From the NCBI GenBank assembly GCA_018333475.1, contig JAGXTH010000086.1, forward strand, positions 62,001 to 126,000: 64,000 nucleotides of DNA. Direction: 5' to 3'. Below, one piece after another: positions 19,122-28,357 of the stretch (positions within the stretch are counted from its first letter, which is position 1; the number at the start of each line of letters is the position of its first letter). Origin of the DNA: Simkania sp. (GTDB taxonomy: Bacteria > Chlamydiota > Chlamydiia > Chlamydiales > Rhabdochlamydiaceae). Both the position numbers and the translations under genes were made by a program. The notes under the pieces were generated by a model. That model was not told the origin of the DNA. It saw only the letters and a list, made by a program, of their open reading frames with translations, and searched no databases.

Positions 19122-20255
19122 TCAAGATATGGATTCTAAAATGCTGGCTATTCTCGCAGCTTTTTCTCGATTTGTTGGGTAACGCATCTCTATGCATTGT
19201 TTAAGAAAGTGTGAGTTTGAGCGCAAGAAAATCTGCTTAAGATCTTCGTGCGCCCTATCTTTATCAATAAAAACACCTTGTTCTAGAGCAGCTTCGCGCA
19301 TTTCAGGGCTATCTGTACAAATCACCTCTACTCCACATGTACGAGCTTCAGCAATTGGCATCCCATATCCTTCGTAGTGCGATAATAACAGTAAATAATG
19401 AGCTCCAGCTAAATAATACCACTGCTCTTCTTCTGCAGTATACCCAATAGCAAGGACTTTATGCGGATATTTTTCTTTCATCTTTTCTAAGGTGTTTTTC
19501 AAATGAGAATCTCGCCATCCTTCACCTCCTATGATCACTAGAGGCAAAACTAGAGCAGGATCATGAGAGGAGAGCACTGCATCATACACTGATAACACGC
19601 TTTCAAAATTTTTACGTGGCTCTAGCGTTCCTATTGTCACGAGGTAATCTTGATAAGAAAGTTGTTTTTTCTCCAGCCAAGGCTGTAAAACATCCGGATC
19701 TATTGGCTTGAGCCAAGGTTTAATAGGTGGTTCTACAACAATGTGGTGATCGAGCCCATAATATTGCTTAAGTCTTGCAGCAGTTCCATATGAATTTGGC
19801 AAAATATAATCGGCTTTCTGCAACATTGTGCGCGTTAATAACCTCTGCAAGCTACACTTTACTCGTGAAACAGTATGGGGATAGAGCAAATAAACAAAAT
19901 CATGCAATGTAAATAACACCTTCATTGCTTTTCTTTTGCATAAGGGGAAGGATTGTGTTGTTGCCCAAAAAACATCTATTTTATCGCGGAATAGATGCCA
20001 TGCTAGCGTGGTTTGCCCCCAAATTGAGTGACTTTGCGATAAGCGTGCAACGGTGCACATTTTTACATGTGCATACTGGGCAAAATGGCTAAGATCTCCC
20101 TCTTGACTCGGTGCATAGAGATAGAATTGCACATCGGATTTAAGTCGCACCAACTCATCAAGAAGATAAAAAATATAATTCCCTACACCTGCTTTAGCTT
20201 TCGTTAAAGGGGTAACATCCACCCCCACGCGTAATTTTTTTTGCGGTGTAGTCAT
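19122..20255 (-). CDS. Glycosyltransferase family 4 (GT-B)
   Basis: GVDVTPLTKAKAGVGNYIFYLL; YLVTIGTLEPRKNFESVL; LLLLSHYEGYGMPIAEARTCGVEVICTD. Confidence 0.9.
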   Translation of the reverse strand: MTTPQKKLRVGVDVTPLTKAKAGVGNYIFYLLDELVRLKSDVQFYLYAPSQEGDLSHFAQYAHVKMCTVARLSQSHSIWGQTTLAWHLFRDKIDVFWATTQSFPLCKRKAMKVLFTLHDFVYLLYPHTVSRVKCSLQRLLTRTMLQKADYILPNSYGTAARLKQYYGLDHHIVVEPPIKPWLKPIDPDVLQPWLEKKQLSYQDYLVTIGTLEPRKNFESVLSVYDAVLSSHDPALVLPLVIIGGEGWRDSHLKNTLEKMKEKYPHKVLAIGYTAEEEQWYYLAGAHYLLLLSHYEGYGMPIAEARTCGVEVICTDSPEMREAALEQGVFIDKDRAHEDLKQIFLRSNSHFLKQCIEMRYPTNREKAARIASILESIS

Positions 20256-22243
20256 AACTTTTCTTCTAGAAGTAATACCTTCTGATAATGCCGCATCTCA
20301 TCACGGAAGTGTGCAGCATCCTCAAAGCGTCTTTCTTTGGCAGCTCGGTGCATTTCTACTTCGCATTCTTCGATTTTTTTATCGATTTCTTTTACGGTAA
20401 GAGAAGGTTGTTTTTCTGGACTTGTCTTTATGATCGCACCGCCGAAAGTCTCTGTGAGCTCTTCGATCTTTCCGCGCACAGCGGTTGTGGGTGTGATGCC
20501 ATGTTTACGATTATATGTTTCTTGGATAGATCTACGTTCGCTGGTTAAAGCAATGGTTTTACGCATCGCTTCTGTCATTTTATCTGCATACATGATGACT
20601 CTGCCTTCCACATTTCGTGCAGCTCTTCCACAAGTTTGCACAAGAGCTGTTTCGCTGCGAAGAAATCCCTCTTTATCTGCATCGAGAATGGCTACAAGGG
20701 CAACTTCTGGAAGATCTAATCCTTCTCTAAGGAGATTGATGCCGACGAGCACATCATAGATACCTCGACGTAGTTCGTTTAAGATTTGCACCCGTTCTAC
20801 AGTGTCGATGTCGGAATGTAAATATTTTGCCTTAACGCCAATTTCGCAAAGATATTTGGAGAGATCTTCTGAGAGTTTTTTTGTTAGGGTCGTGACGAGA
20901 ACTCGTCTGCCTTGTTTTGTTTCCAGGCGAATTTCTTCGAGAACATCATCGACTTGGTTGGTAGCAGGTTTTACAGTAATGATAGGATCGAGAAGTCCTG
21001 TTGGGCGAATGATTTGTTGCACAATTTCCCCTTGCGCTTGTTGTATTTCCCAAGCACCTGGAGTCGCAGAGACGTAGATCATTTGACCGACGCGAGCCAT
21101 CGTCTCTTCGAATTTTAACGGTCTATTATCAAAAGCAGAGGGGAGGCGAAAACCAAACTCTATTAACGTTTCTTTACGAGCTCTATCACCGTTATACATG
21201 GCGTGCAATTGGGGGAGGGTTTGATGCGATTCGTCGATGAATACAATAAAGTCTGAGGGGAAATAGTCGAGTAAACAAGGAGGAGGATCGCCTGGTTGTC
21301 TTTGGCTAAAATGGCGAGAATAGTTTTCAATGCCTTTGCAAAAACCCATTTCCTTGATCATCTCAAGATCGTATTTTGTTCTCTCTTCTATCCGTTGTTT
21401 TTCTAAAAGCCGACCTGCTCCTTCATAAAATTTAGATCGTTGAATCAGTTCAGCGCGGATGGTCTCAAGAGCAATATGTCTTATGCTTTCAGGCGTTACG
21501 TGGTGAGAGCCAGGAAAGATAGCAATGTCATCAACCCGGTAAAGCACTCTGCCTGTCAAGGGATCGATGGCGCTTAGTCGTTCAATGTCATCTCCAAAAA
21601 ATTCAACGCGATATGCTAGATTTTCTTCATAAGCAGGCATGATTTCGAGCACATCGCCTCTAGCACGAAATTTCGCTCTAGATAATTCGAAATCATTGCG
21701 CTTGTAGTGCATTTCTACGAGATGCAAAAGCACATCATCTCTACGATGTTTTTCTCCTACTGCAAGCCGCAATTGCATTTGGCTATAATATTCTGGCAAC
21801 CCTAGACCATAAATACAAGAGACCGATGAGACAATGATCACGTCGTTTCTTTCGATGAGCGATCTTGTAGCAGACAGACGCATGCGATCGATTTGATCGT
21901 TGATTGCTAGATCTTTTTCGATGTAGGTGTCGGTTCTTGGAATGTATGCTTCTGGTTGGTAATAATCGTAATAAGAAACGAAATATTCGACAGCATGATC
22001 GGGGAAAAAATTCTTAAACTCTTGATACAGCTGCGCGGCTAACGTTTTGTTATGCGCAAGAATCAACGCCGGCCTTTGCGCTTTTGCAATGACTTGTGCC
22101 ATCGTATACGTTTTTCCAGAGCCTGTAATCCCCAATAATACTTGAGCTTTTTTTCCGGCCTTGAGCCCTTGTGAGAGCAATTCAATAGCTTGAGGTTGAT
22201 CGCCGCAGGGGCTCCATGTGCTGCTAAGGACAAAGGGTTTCAA
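20252..22243 (-). CDS. uvrB: Excinuclease ABC subunit B
   Basis: GDQPQAIELLSQGLKAGKKAQVLLGITGSGKTYTMAQVI; YFVSYYDYYQPEAYIPRTDTYIEKD; C-terminal UVR motif. Confidence 0.98.
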   Translation of the reverse strand: MKPFVLSSTWSPCGDQPQAIELLSQGLKAGKKAQVLLGITGSGKTYTMAQVIAKAQRPALILAHNKTLAAQLYQEFKNFFPDHAVEYFVSYYDYYQPEAYIPRTDTYIEKDLAINDQIDRMRLSATRSLIERNDVIIVSSVSCIYGLGLPEYYSQMQLRLAVGEKHRRDDVLLHLVEMHYKRNDFELSRAKFRARGDVLEIMPAYEENLAYRVEFFGDDIERLSAIDPLTGRVLYRVDDIAIFPGSHHVTPESIRHIALETIRAELIQRSKFYEGAGRLLEKQRIEERTKYDLEMIKEMGFCKGIENYSRHFSQRQPGDPPPCLLDYFPSDFIVFIDESHQTLPQLHAMYNGDRARKETLIEFGFRLPSAFDNRPLKFEETMARVGQMIYVSATPGAWEIQQAQGEIVQQIIRPTGLLDPIITVKPATNQVDDVLEEIRLETKQGRRVLVTTLTKKLSEDLSKYLCEIGVKAKYLHSDIDTVERVQILNELRRGIYDVLVGINLLREGLDLPEVALVAILDADKEGFLRSETALVQTCGRAARNVEGRVIMYADKMTEAMRKTIALTSERRSIQETYNRKHGITPTTAVRGKIEELTETFGGAIIKTSPEKQPSLTVKEIDKKIEECEVEMHRAAKERRFEDAAHFRDEMRHYQKVLLLEEKL

Positions 22244-22737
22244 AGATCTTCACCTTGCTGTAGACGTTCTTCAAAAATTTTCTGCAAACGTTGGATATGG
22301 TCTTTAGTATCGACTGCAGGGCGCGGCACCCGCGTTCTCTGCTTTTTTTTTTGCTTTCTTGTTACAAGAAGCTGAATAAATTGACCAATCTCCATAACAC
22401 ATGCGCCGCAAACTTTGGCTTTATTGAGTAGTTCTCGATCTGCTGTCACTACTGTATAACGCTCGCTGTGTTGCTGCTGTTCGAGCTGATGTATAATGTA
22501 CTCATCTGCGCTTAAACCCTCATGAGTATACACTACTTCAACGTGTTTCCAATGGCCTCTTGTATAATCGCCCTTAGGCATCTCCGCACCATCAAAGACA
22601 ACAGTCAGAGAAAGGTTAAGTTCTTCTATGGTTTCATTAAAAGCTTGGATCAATGCCTGACGCTGCGTCCGAAGATCTAAACGCCAATTATGGGAGAGCT
22701 TAAACAGAAGATTGTAGCCATCGATGTAGTAATGCAT
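22240..22737 (-). CDS. NYN-domain (YacP-like) protein
   Basis: YYIDGYNLLFKL; LTVVFDGAEMPKG; YTVVTADRELLNKAKVCGACVM. Confidence 0.8.
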   Translation of the reverse strand: MHYYIDGYNLLFKLSHNWRLDLRTQRQALIQAFNETIEELNLSLTVVFDGAEMPKGDYTRGHWKHVEVVYTHEGLSADEYIIHQLEQQQHSERYTVVTADRELLNKAKVCGACVMEIGQFIQLLVTRKQKKKQRTRVPRPAVDTKDHIQRLQKIFEERLQQGEDL

Positions 22738-22748
22738 CTATGAGATCA

Positions 22749-23369
22749 CTATCCTCCCAGGAGGACCGCTTCTGATGCGAGTAGAGTTTCTAGAGTAGGT
22801 AAGATTCTATCAAAAGCCTTACGGCGGTGAGAGACACGGTTTTTTATCGATTCATCCATTTCCGCGAATGTTTTTCCATATTCATGTTTGATGAAAATGG
22901 GGTCGTAGCCAAAGCCCTGGCTGCCTCGTTCATGATCGAGAATTGTCCCTTCACAGATGCCACGTACGACTTTTTTAATGCCAAGAGGGGATGCTAAAGC
23001 GATCCAACATTCAAAATATGCTTGTCTTAAGGGTTCTTGCAAATGCCGCATATCAGCCAGGAGCTTTTTGCGATTCTCTGCATCTGTGGCATCGGGGCCA
23101 GCATACCTGGCAGAAACAACTCCAGGAGCCCCTTGCAAAGCGGGGACAACTAGCCCTGAATCATCCGCAAGGACCCATTTGTTGAGGTGTTTGGCGGCAT
23201 CAACAGCTTTCTGCGTTGCATTTTCTTCAAACGTAGCACCTGTTTCTGGAGGAAGATGATAGTCAGGAAAATCGATCAGCGACAGCACGTCCAGCCCGGC
23301 GAGCGGCTTTAAAATAGCACGAAACTCGCGGATTTTATGTACGTTGTGACTCGCGATGACGATTTGCAT
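22749..23369 (-). CDS. rdgB: XTP/dITP diphosphatase (RdgB/HAM1)
   Basis: IVIASHNVHKIREFRAIL; GATFEENATQKA; WVLADDSGLVVPALQGAPGVVSARYAG; GSQGFGYDPIF. Confidence 0.95.
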   Translation of the reverse strand: MQIVIASHNVHKIREFRAILKPLAGLDVLSLIDFPDYHLPPETGATFEENATQKAVDAAKHLNKWVLADDSGLVVPALQGAPGVVSARYAGPDATDAENRKKLLADMRHLQEPLRQAYFECWIALASPLGIKKVVRGICEGTILDHERGSQGFGYDPIFIKHEYGKTFAEMDESIKNRVSHRRKAFDRILPTLETLLASEAVLLGG

Positions 23370-23377
23370 GCTAGATG

Positions 23378-25555
23378 CTATTTCCCCTCATCGAAGTAAT
23401 TGCGAATTCCTGTCACCGTTAAGGTCGACCCCTGCACCTGGAATGTATCGCCAATGGACAACCCTTTCATCGTCTGTGCCAACTTAGATTGGAAAGAGAG
23501 AATATTACGATCTGGATCTGCATCCCAAGGTCCCAGGAATGTGTAGGAAATCTTTTTGTTGTTAGCATCTTTGCATTCGACGATAACACCTACACCCACT
23601 TCATCTACAGCTACATCTTCTTTAGTAAGAATCCGTGCTTTATTGAGCTGATCAGAAAGAAGTTTCAATTCCGCCTGCAAACGATCTCGTTTTTCAAGAG
23701 CGAATTTGAATTCGGAATTTTCACGCAAATCGCCGTGTGATCTAGCCACTTCAATCTCTTTTGCATTCTCTACCGTCTCAACAGTCGCTATTTGTTGGAT
23801 TCTCTGCTGCAGCTTGAGATACCCTTCTTTAGTCGTCCAGATTTCCTGTACTACTTCGTCTGCTGCGTTTGTTGCGCGCTTACGATCCTTATTGATAGAA
23901 GGATGCACCACTTCAGCTAACGAATGCAAAATTTTGATGTCATGATCACTGAGAGAATGGCACTTTGTAGCAAGCAGCAAAAATTCTTTTACATCGGCTA
24001 ATGAGGCGTCTTGCATGATCTGCCGAACAATCGCATATCTACCTGCAGATAACATCCCATGCATTTTTTTGACGGTTTCTCGTTCATCTGCCAAATTTTC
24101 CACATGACTTAGCAGAATAAGAAACGCTTCAAAAAAGCGGTTTTTACCCTCTTGGTCGCTAAACGGCAAAGAATTCCCAGCCATTACTTTCTGGAAGTAC
24201 CAAATGAAAGCATCTGGAGTTCGTGTGGGGTGAGTCCAAAGTTCCTGCAATTTTGCGCTGGCTTGAGCCTTTGCAGGAGACTCTAACAACTCTGTCAAAA
24301 TGTAATCGCGAAGGGTGTTTTGCTCTAAGATGTAGAGAAGATGTAGGAAAATCCTACTCCAATCTGCAAGATGCTTCTTGACCTCTACTAAAGCGCGCTT
24401 GCGGAAAGCAACAATTTCAATATTCAGAATGATATCTTCTGGAGATGCAAATCGTTTGAGCAACTCGCCAATAGCAGACTCTACTTTAGCCTGTTCTTTG
24501 CCGAGATCTTCTAGGAAGAAATGGATCTGCAGCTCTTGAGCATCATCGAGCTCTTGGAAAGAGAGAATCTCGGTGAGTTTTGTCTGCAAGCTAGCTTTAA
24601 ACTCTGCCTTTTTCAAGGTCTCAGGAAAATCTCGCAAAAAGCTATATACCATTTGGATCAACGTATTTGCATCGGGCTTCTTCTCTAAAGACTCCACCAA
24701 TCTTTCTTCATGCGTCACTTCACTTGAGCGCAAAGCAAATGGAAGTTTGAGCTCATCCGGGGTCGCAATCATGGTGTCTTTTTTGACTTTTGCTCGGGTA
24801 TTTTGCCACCACTTTGTCCAATTAGCCGCTGGAATCACGAGATCACAAAGCTCGTCTTTAATCTCTGCAGCGGTCTTAGGACCTAAATCACGAAGAAGCA
24901 TACGGATGACTTCCACCGGCTCTTCTTTCGCTTTTTTTTCTAAAAGATCAGGATTGCCAAACCGCAAAGCTAAGAAATGATCCTTGGGCACAGGGATGAG
25001 AGTTTTGAAAGCATTCGCAAAGGACATATCCTTGCGGCCCGCAACATAGTCAAATTCTAAGCTCAGCTGCTCACGAACAAAAGAGAGATCCATAATCTCT
25101 CCAATTCCCCAGCCACCGGTATGGAAAACAAAGTTTCCCTTCTCTAAATGAGCTAGAAGGGCAAAGCCGCTAAGAGCTCCTTGGAAATTCTCCCTAGAAC
25201 GAAGTCCCACCATTCTTAGGCCTTCTTGGAAAAACTTCTGCGAACCATATTTTTTCTCGACAAATTCATAAGCAATTTCAGCAAGGTGAGGCGCATTCGT
25301 GGTTTGCAAATCGAGAATCAGTTGCAGAATTTGTTCAGACGCTAGCGAAGCGGGGAGTTTGCTCCAGAGGGGCAATATTCTCTCAACATGCCTGCCAAAA
25401 GAAGCAGCAAATGTGGCCCCTTTAACTGCGAGAAGAGACTGCTTAAGCTCTTCAGCTTCTACATCATCAGCAGCGCAATATTCTTCCCAGAGCTTTAGGA
25501 AAGCAGCATAATCGTGGTTTTGGATTTTAGAGCGGAATTCTTTAAGATAACTCAT
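23378..25555 (-). CDS. greA: Transcription elongation factor GreA, long chlamydial form with large N-terminal extension
   Basis: C-terminal ENAKEIEVARSHGDLRENSEFKFALEKRDRLQAELKLLSDQLNKARIL is GreA; ~560 aa N-terminal extension; start moved to M12 (MSYLKEF). Confidence 0.9.
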   Translation of the reverse strand: MSYLKEFRSKIQNHDYAAFLKLWEEYCAADDVEAEELKQSLLAVKGATFAASFGRHVERILPLWSKLPASLASEQILQLILDLQTTNAPHLAEIAYEFVEKKYGSQKFFQEGLRMVGLRSRENFQGALSGFALLAHLEKGNFVFHTGGWGIGEIMDLSFVREQLSLEFDYVAGRKDMSFANAFKTLIPVPKDHFLALRFGNPDLLEKKAKEEPVEVIRMLLRDLGPKTAAEIKDELCDLVIPAANWTKWWQNTRAKVKKDTMIATPDELKLPFALRSSEVTHEERLVESLEKKPDANTLIQMVYSFLRDFPETLKKAEFKASLQTKLTEILSFQELDDAQELQIHFFLEDLGKEQAKVESAIGELLKRFASPEDIILNIEIVAFRKRALVEVKKHLADWSRIFLHLLYILEQNTLRDYILTELLESPAKAQASAKLQELWTHPTRTPDAFIWYFQKVMAGNSLPFSDQEGKNRFFEAFLILLSHVENLADERETVKKMHGMLSAGRYAIVRQIMQDASLADVKEFLLLATKCHSLSDHDIKILHSLAEVVHPSINKDRKRATNAADEVVQEIWTTKEGYLKLQQRIQQIATVETVENAKEIEVARSHGDLRENSEFKFALEKRDRLQAELKLLSDQLNKARILTKEDVAVDEVGVGVIVECKDANNKKISYTFLGPWDADPDRNILSFQSKLAQTMKGLSIGDTFQVQGSTLTVTGIRNYFDEGK

Positions 25556-25799
25556 CGTACTTGTCCCTGAACTTGCAATAGCGTGCATTATCGAACCTTA
25601 TCAATGGCAACCTCAGGGAGTATAGGAACTGTTTAGTTAAACATCAATTAGAAGATTAAAACTAATTCCTTCTTGCCAATTTTTTTGGGGAATTTGTGAT
25701 TTTGAGAGCATTTCCGAATTAATTTTTGCCATCCCAACTAATGCTATAGTTTAGTGAATGAGGAACGCTCCTCCCGCATTAACCTATGAAACGCAGTTA

Positions 25800-25963
25800 G
25801 GGACTGTGAAATAATAAAGTAAACTATTTGACCTGCGCGAAATCGCCTAAAATCGACGATCAAAAATGGGGTTGTATTCATAGTGATACAACCCCATTTT
25901 TGATCGTCGATTTTCGATTGATTTGGCGCGGTGAAATGGTTCACTTTATTATTTCACAGTCCC
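25800..25963. repeat. MITE-like element, family A copy 1 (164 bp, near-full-length hairpin)
   Basis: gggactgtgaaataataaagt...actttattatttcacagtccc TIRs, internal hairpin around caaaaatggggttgta / tacaaccccatttttg; flanking TTA on both sides (25797-25799, 25964-25966). Confidence 0.9.
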
Positions 25964-25999
25964 TTAACCCATTGCTAAAAACATTTTTCTCGTGAGAGT

Positions 26000-28195
26000 A
26001 TGCTCCTCATGTGCGCAAAGAGATTCTTTCAAATCGCTTCCGGGACAATTACAAGTGGTCTCAAAAATAAATTAAAATTATTTCTATACCCATTTCTCGT
26101 GCACTGTTCCTATGGTTTTACGGAGACGACTTCTACATCTTTATCTATCTTTGATGAGCTAGCCCTCGTCGAAAAGATCAATGCAGAGGTCAATGATACG
26201 CTTCCTTTTTTCTATAATGCTTCAATGATCGGCGGTTATTTCAACATGCCTTCCGCCAGAATGCCTCCTTTAGGAACTGTCGCCCTTGGAGGCGGAAGGG
26301 TCAAGCCATACAACGTCTATGGGATCAGCTTTCAACCCTTAAGTCGCATCGAACTTTCTGGCAACTACCGCGTTTACACAGGGATCACAGATGCTGTTCT
26401 AGGCCCTTCTGGATTTGGTGATGAAGCAGAACGGATCGGCAATATTAAAATAGCATTGCTGGCGCCAGAAGACGGTTTTGATGGCATGCCCATTCTCTCC
26501 TTTGGTGCCGATGATTTCTTTGGCACGGCCCGCTTTAATTCTCAATATGGCGTCATGACCAAGCAATGGAAGCGTTATAATTTAGAAGCTTCTCTTGGTT
26601 GGGGAAAAGGGCGCCTCAAAGGTTTTTTTGGTGGATTTGCTTGGAGCCCTTGGAGAAAAACAGATCTTTGTTTTCTAAAAGGAATCTCTTTATTAGCTGA
26701 ATGGGATGCCTTTGATTATAAAAAACATCCCCATGAACACCCTGCAGGACGCGAGGTCCACTCCAGAATCAATGCAGGGATTAGTTACATAGGTTGGGAT
26801 GCTCTGCAAATATCGTTAAGCTCTTTACGAGGGACAACCTTTGCAGCTACAGCCTCTTTGCGCTACCCCATAGGAACAAGCCCTGGGTTATTTACAAAAG
26901 TACAAGATCCTCCTAATTACCAAACCCCAGTAGATGTAGAATCTCTTGGCGTCACGCGTCCCGAGTACCGTTTTGCTCAGGAACTCGCTTATGCCTTTAG
27001 CGATCAAGGTCTAGATCTATATTCCGTATATCTCTACGAAAATGAATATGGCAAAGCGCTTTGGATTAAGGTAGTGAACAACCGTTATCGACAAGAAAAT
27101 GTGTTTAGAGAACGGGTCCAGGATCTCCTTGCAGCGCTAACTCCTAGCGATATTAAAACGATCACCGTTGTCAACGAAGCGGATGCTCTCCCTTGCCAAG
27201 AGTATATATTTCGCAATGAAGACCTTCAAAGATTGCGACTTGGTTTAATTGGGGAACACGAAATGAAAGTCATCTCTCCAAGAAAAGAAGCTCAGCCGCA
27301 TCCAAAACATGGATTGGATCTATTTCAGAGAAGTAAAGATATTTGGGCTTTCACCATTCGCCCACGTCTTCTCACTTTCTTTGGAAGCGCTACAGGAAAA
27401 TTCAAATACAATGTCGGCCTTCTTTCCAGCATTAACGGTTATCTGTTCGATCAGTTTTATTATAACTTGCAGCTTGCCTATTCGATCCATTCCACTACAT
27501 GGTCTATGAGTGATATTGACCGTATTAACCCTTCGCAATTGCTTAACGTACGCACAGACACGATCCGTTATTTTCAAAATAACACCATCTCCCTAGAAAA
27601 GGCTTTCATCCAAAAAGGACTAAATCTAGGTCGTAGTTGGTTTTATCGAGCGGCAGCAGGATATTTTGAACCTGCCTATGGAGGTCTCGCTAGTGAATTT
27701 CTCCTGTATCCCGCCAACTCTAGCTGGGCTGTCGGCGTAGAAGGTGCTGGCTTGTTAAAAAGAAGATATAGCGGGTTAGGATTCACAGAGCACGTCCGTA
27801 AACTCCACGGATTTACCCCCACATACCCTCACTATATCGGTTACCAATATTTTCTGAATCTCTACTACCAGTTTAAACCATTACAACTCGACTTTAAAGT
27901 CATGGCCGGCTCTTTCCTCGCCAGAGATAAAGGAGCGCGGTTCGAAATAGGTAGAGTATTTCCCAGCGGATTTCGCCTTTCTCTATGGTACACCATCACG
28001 AATGGTCACGACAAAGTGAATGGTCAGACTTACTATGACAAAGGATTTGCCTTTTCCATTCCTCTAGATTTCTTCCTGCCGCAAAGCAGCCGCAGCTACA
28101 TTGGATATGCAATGTCCGCATGGTTACGAGACATCGGTGCTATTGCGGAGACTGGTAAACCTCTTTACATGACCCTGCGTGAAGAGCGGTTCTAG
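26000..28195 (+). CDS. YjbH domain-containing (exopolysaccharide-associated outer-membrane) protein
   Basis: MIGGYFNMPSARMPPLGTVALGGGRVKPYNVYGISFQPLSRIELSGNYRVY; beta-barrel-like C-terminal half. Confidence 0.8.
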   Translation: MLLMCAKRFFQIASGTITSGLKNKLKLFLYPFLVHCSYGFTETTSTSLSIFDELALVEKINAEVNDTLPFFYNASMIGGYFNMPSARMPPLGTVALGGGRVKPYNVYGISFQPLSRIELSGNYRVYTGITDAVLGPSGFGDEAERIGNIKIALLAPEDGFDGMPILSFGADDFFGTARFNSQYGVMTKQWKRYNLEASLGWGKGRLKGFFGGFAWSPWRKTDLCFLKGISLLAEWDAFDYKKHPHEHPAGREVHSRINAGISYIGWDALQISLSSLRGTTFAATASLRYPIGTSPGLFTKVQDPPNYQTPVDVESLGVTRPEYRFAQELAYAFSDQGLDLYSVYLYENEYGKALWIKVVNNRYRQENVFRERVQDLLAALTPSDIKTITVVNEADALPCQEYIFRNEDLQRLRLGLIGEHEMKVISPRKEAQPHPKHGLDLFQRSKDIWAFTIRPRLLTFFGSATGKFKYNVGLLSSINGYLFDQFYYNLQLAYSIHSTTWSMSDIDRINPSQLLNVRTDTIRYFQNNTISLEKAFIQKGLNLGRSWFYRAAAGYFEPAYGGLASEFLLYPANSSWAVGVEGAGLLKRRYSGLGFTEHVRKLHGFTPTYPHYIGYQYFLNLYYQFKPLQLDFKVMAGSFLARDKGARFEIGRVFPSGFRLSLWYTITNGHDKVNGQTYYDKGFAFSIPLDFFLPQSSRSYIGYAMSAWLRDIGAIAETGKPLYMTLREERF

Positions 28196-28246
28196 GATCC
28201 AGTACATTAATTATTAAATGGTTAGATTCAAAAAAACTGCGCCGAT

Positions 28247-28357
28247 TCAAAAATACGGCCAAAACCATTGAAAATTGGCCGTATTTTTGATAAAATTGGC
28301 CGTATATGCAAAAACAAGGCCACTTTATGGACTTTACAGGCAAAAAATTGGCCGTAT
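28247..28357. promoter_or_regulatory. Cluster of four TTGGCCGTAT boxes including a perfect 16-bp inverted repeat
   Basis: tcaaaaatacggccaa (28247-28262) / ttggccgtatttttga (28275-28290); further boxes ttggccgtat at 28296-28305 and 28348-28357. Confidence 0.75.

Noticed and set aside
20288-21118. Plus-strand ORFs within uvrB
   Set aside because: Antisense to a highly conserved uvrB frame; composition-driven shadow ORFs.
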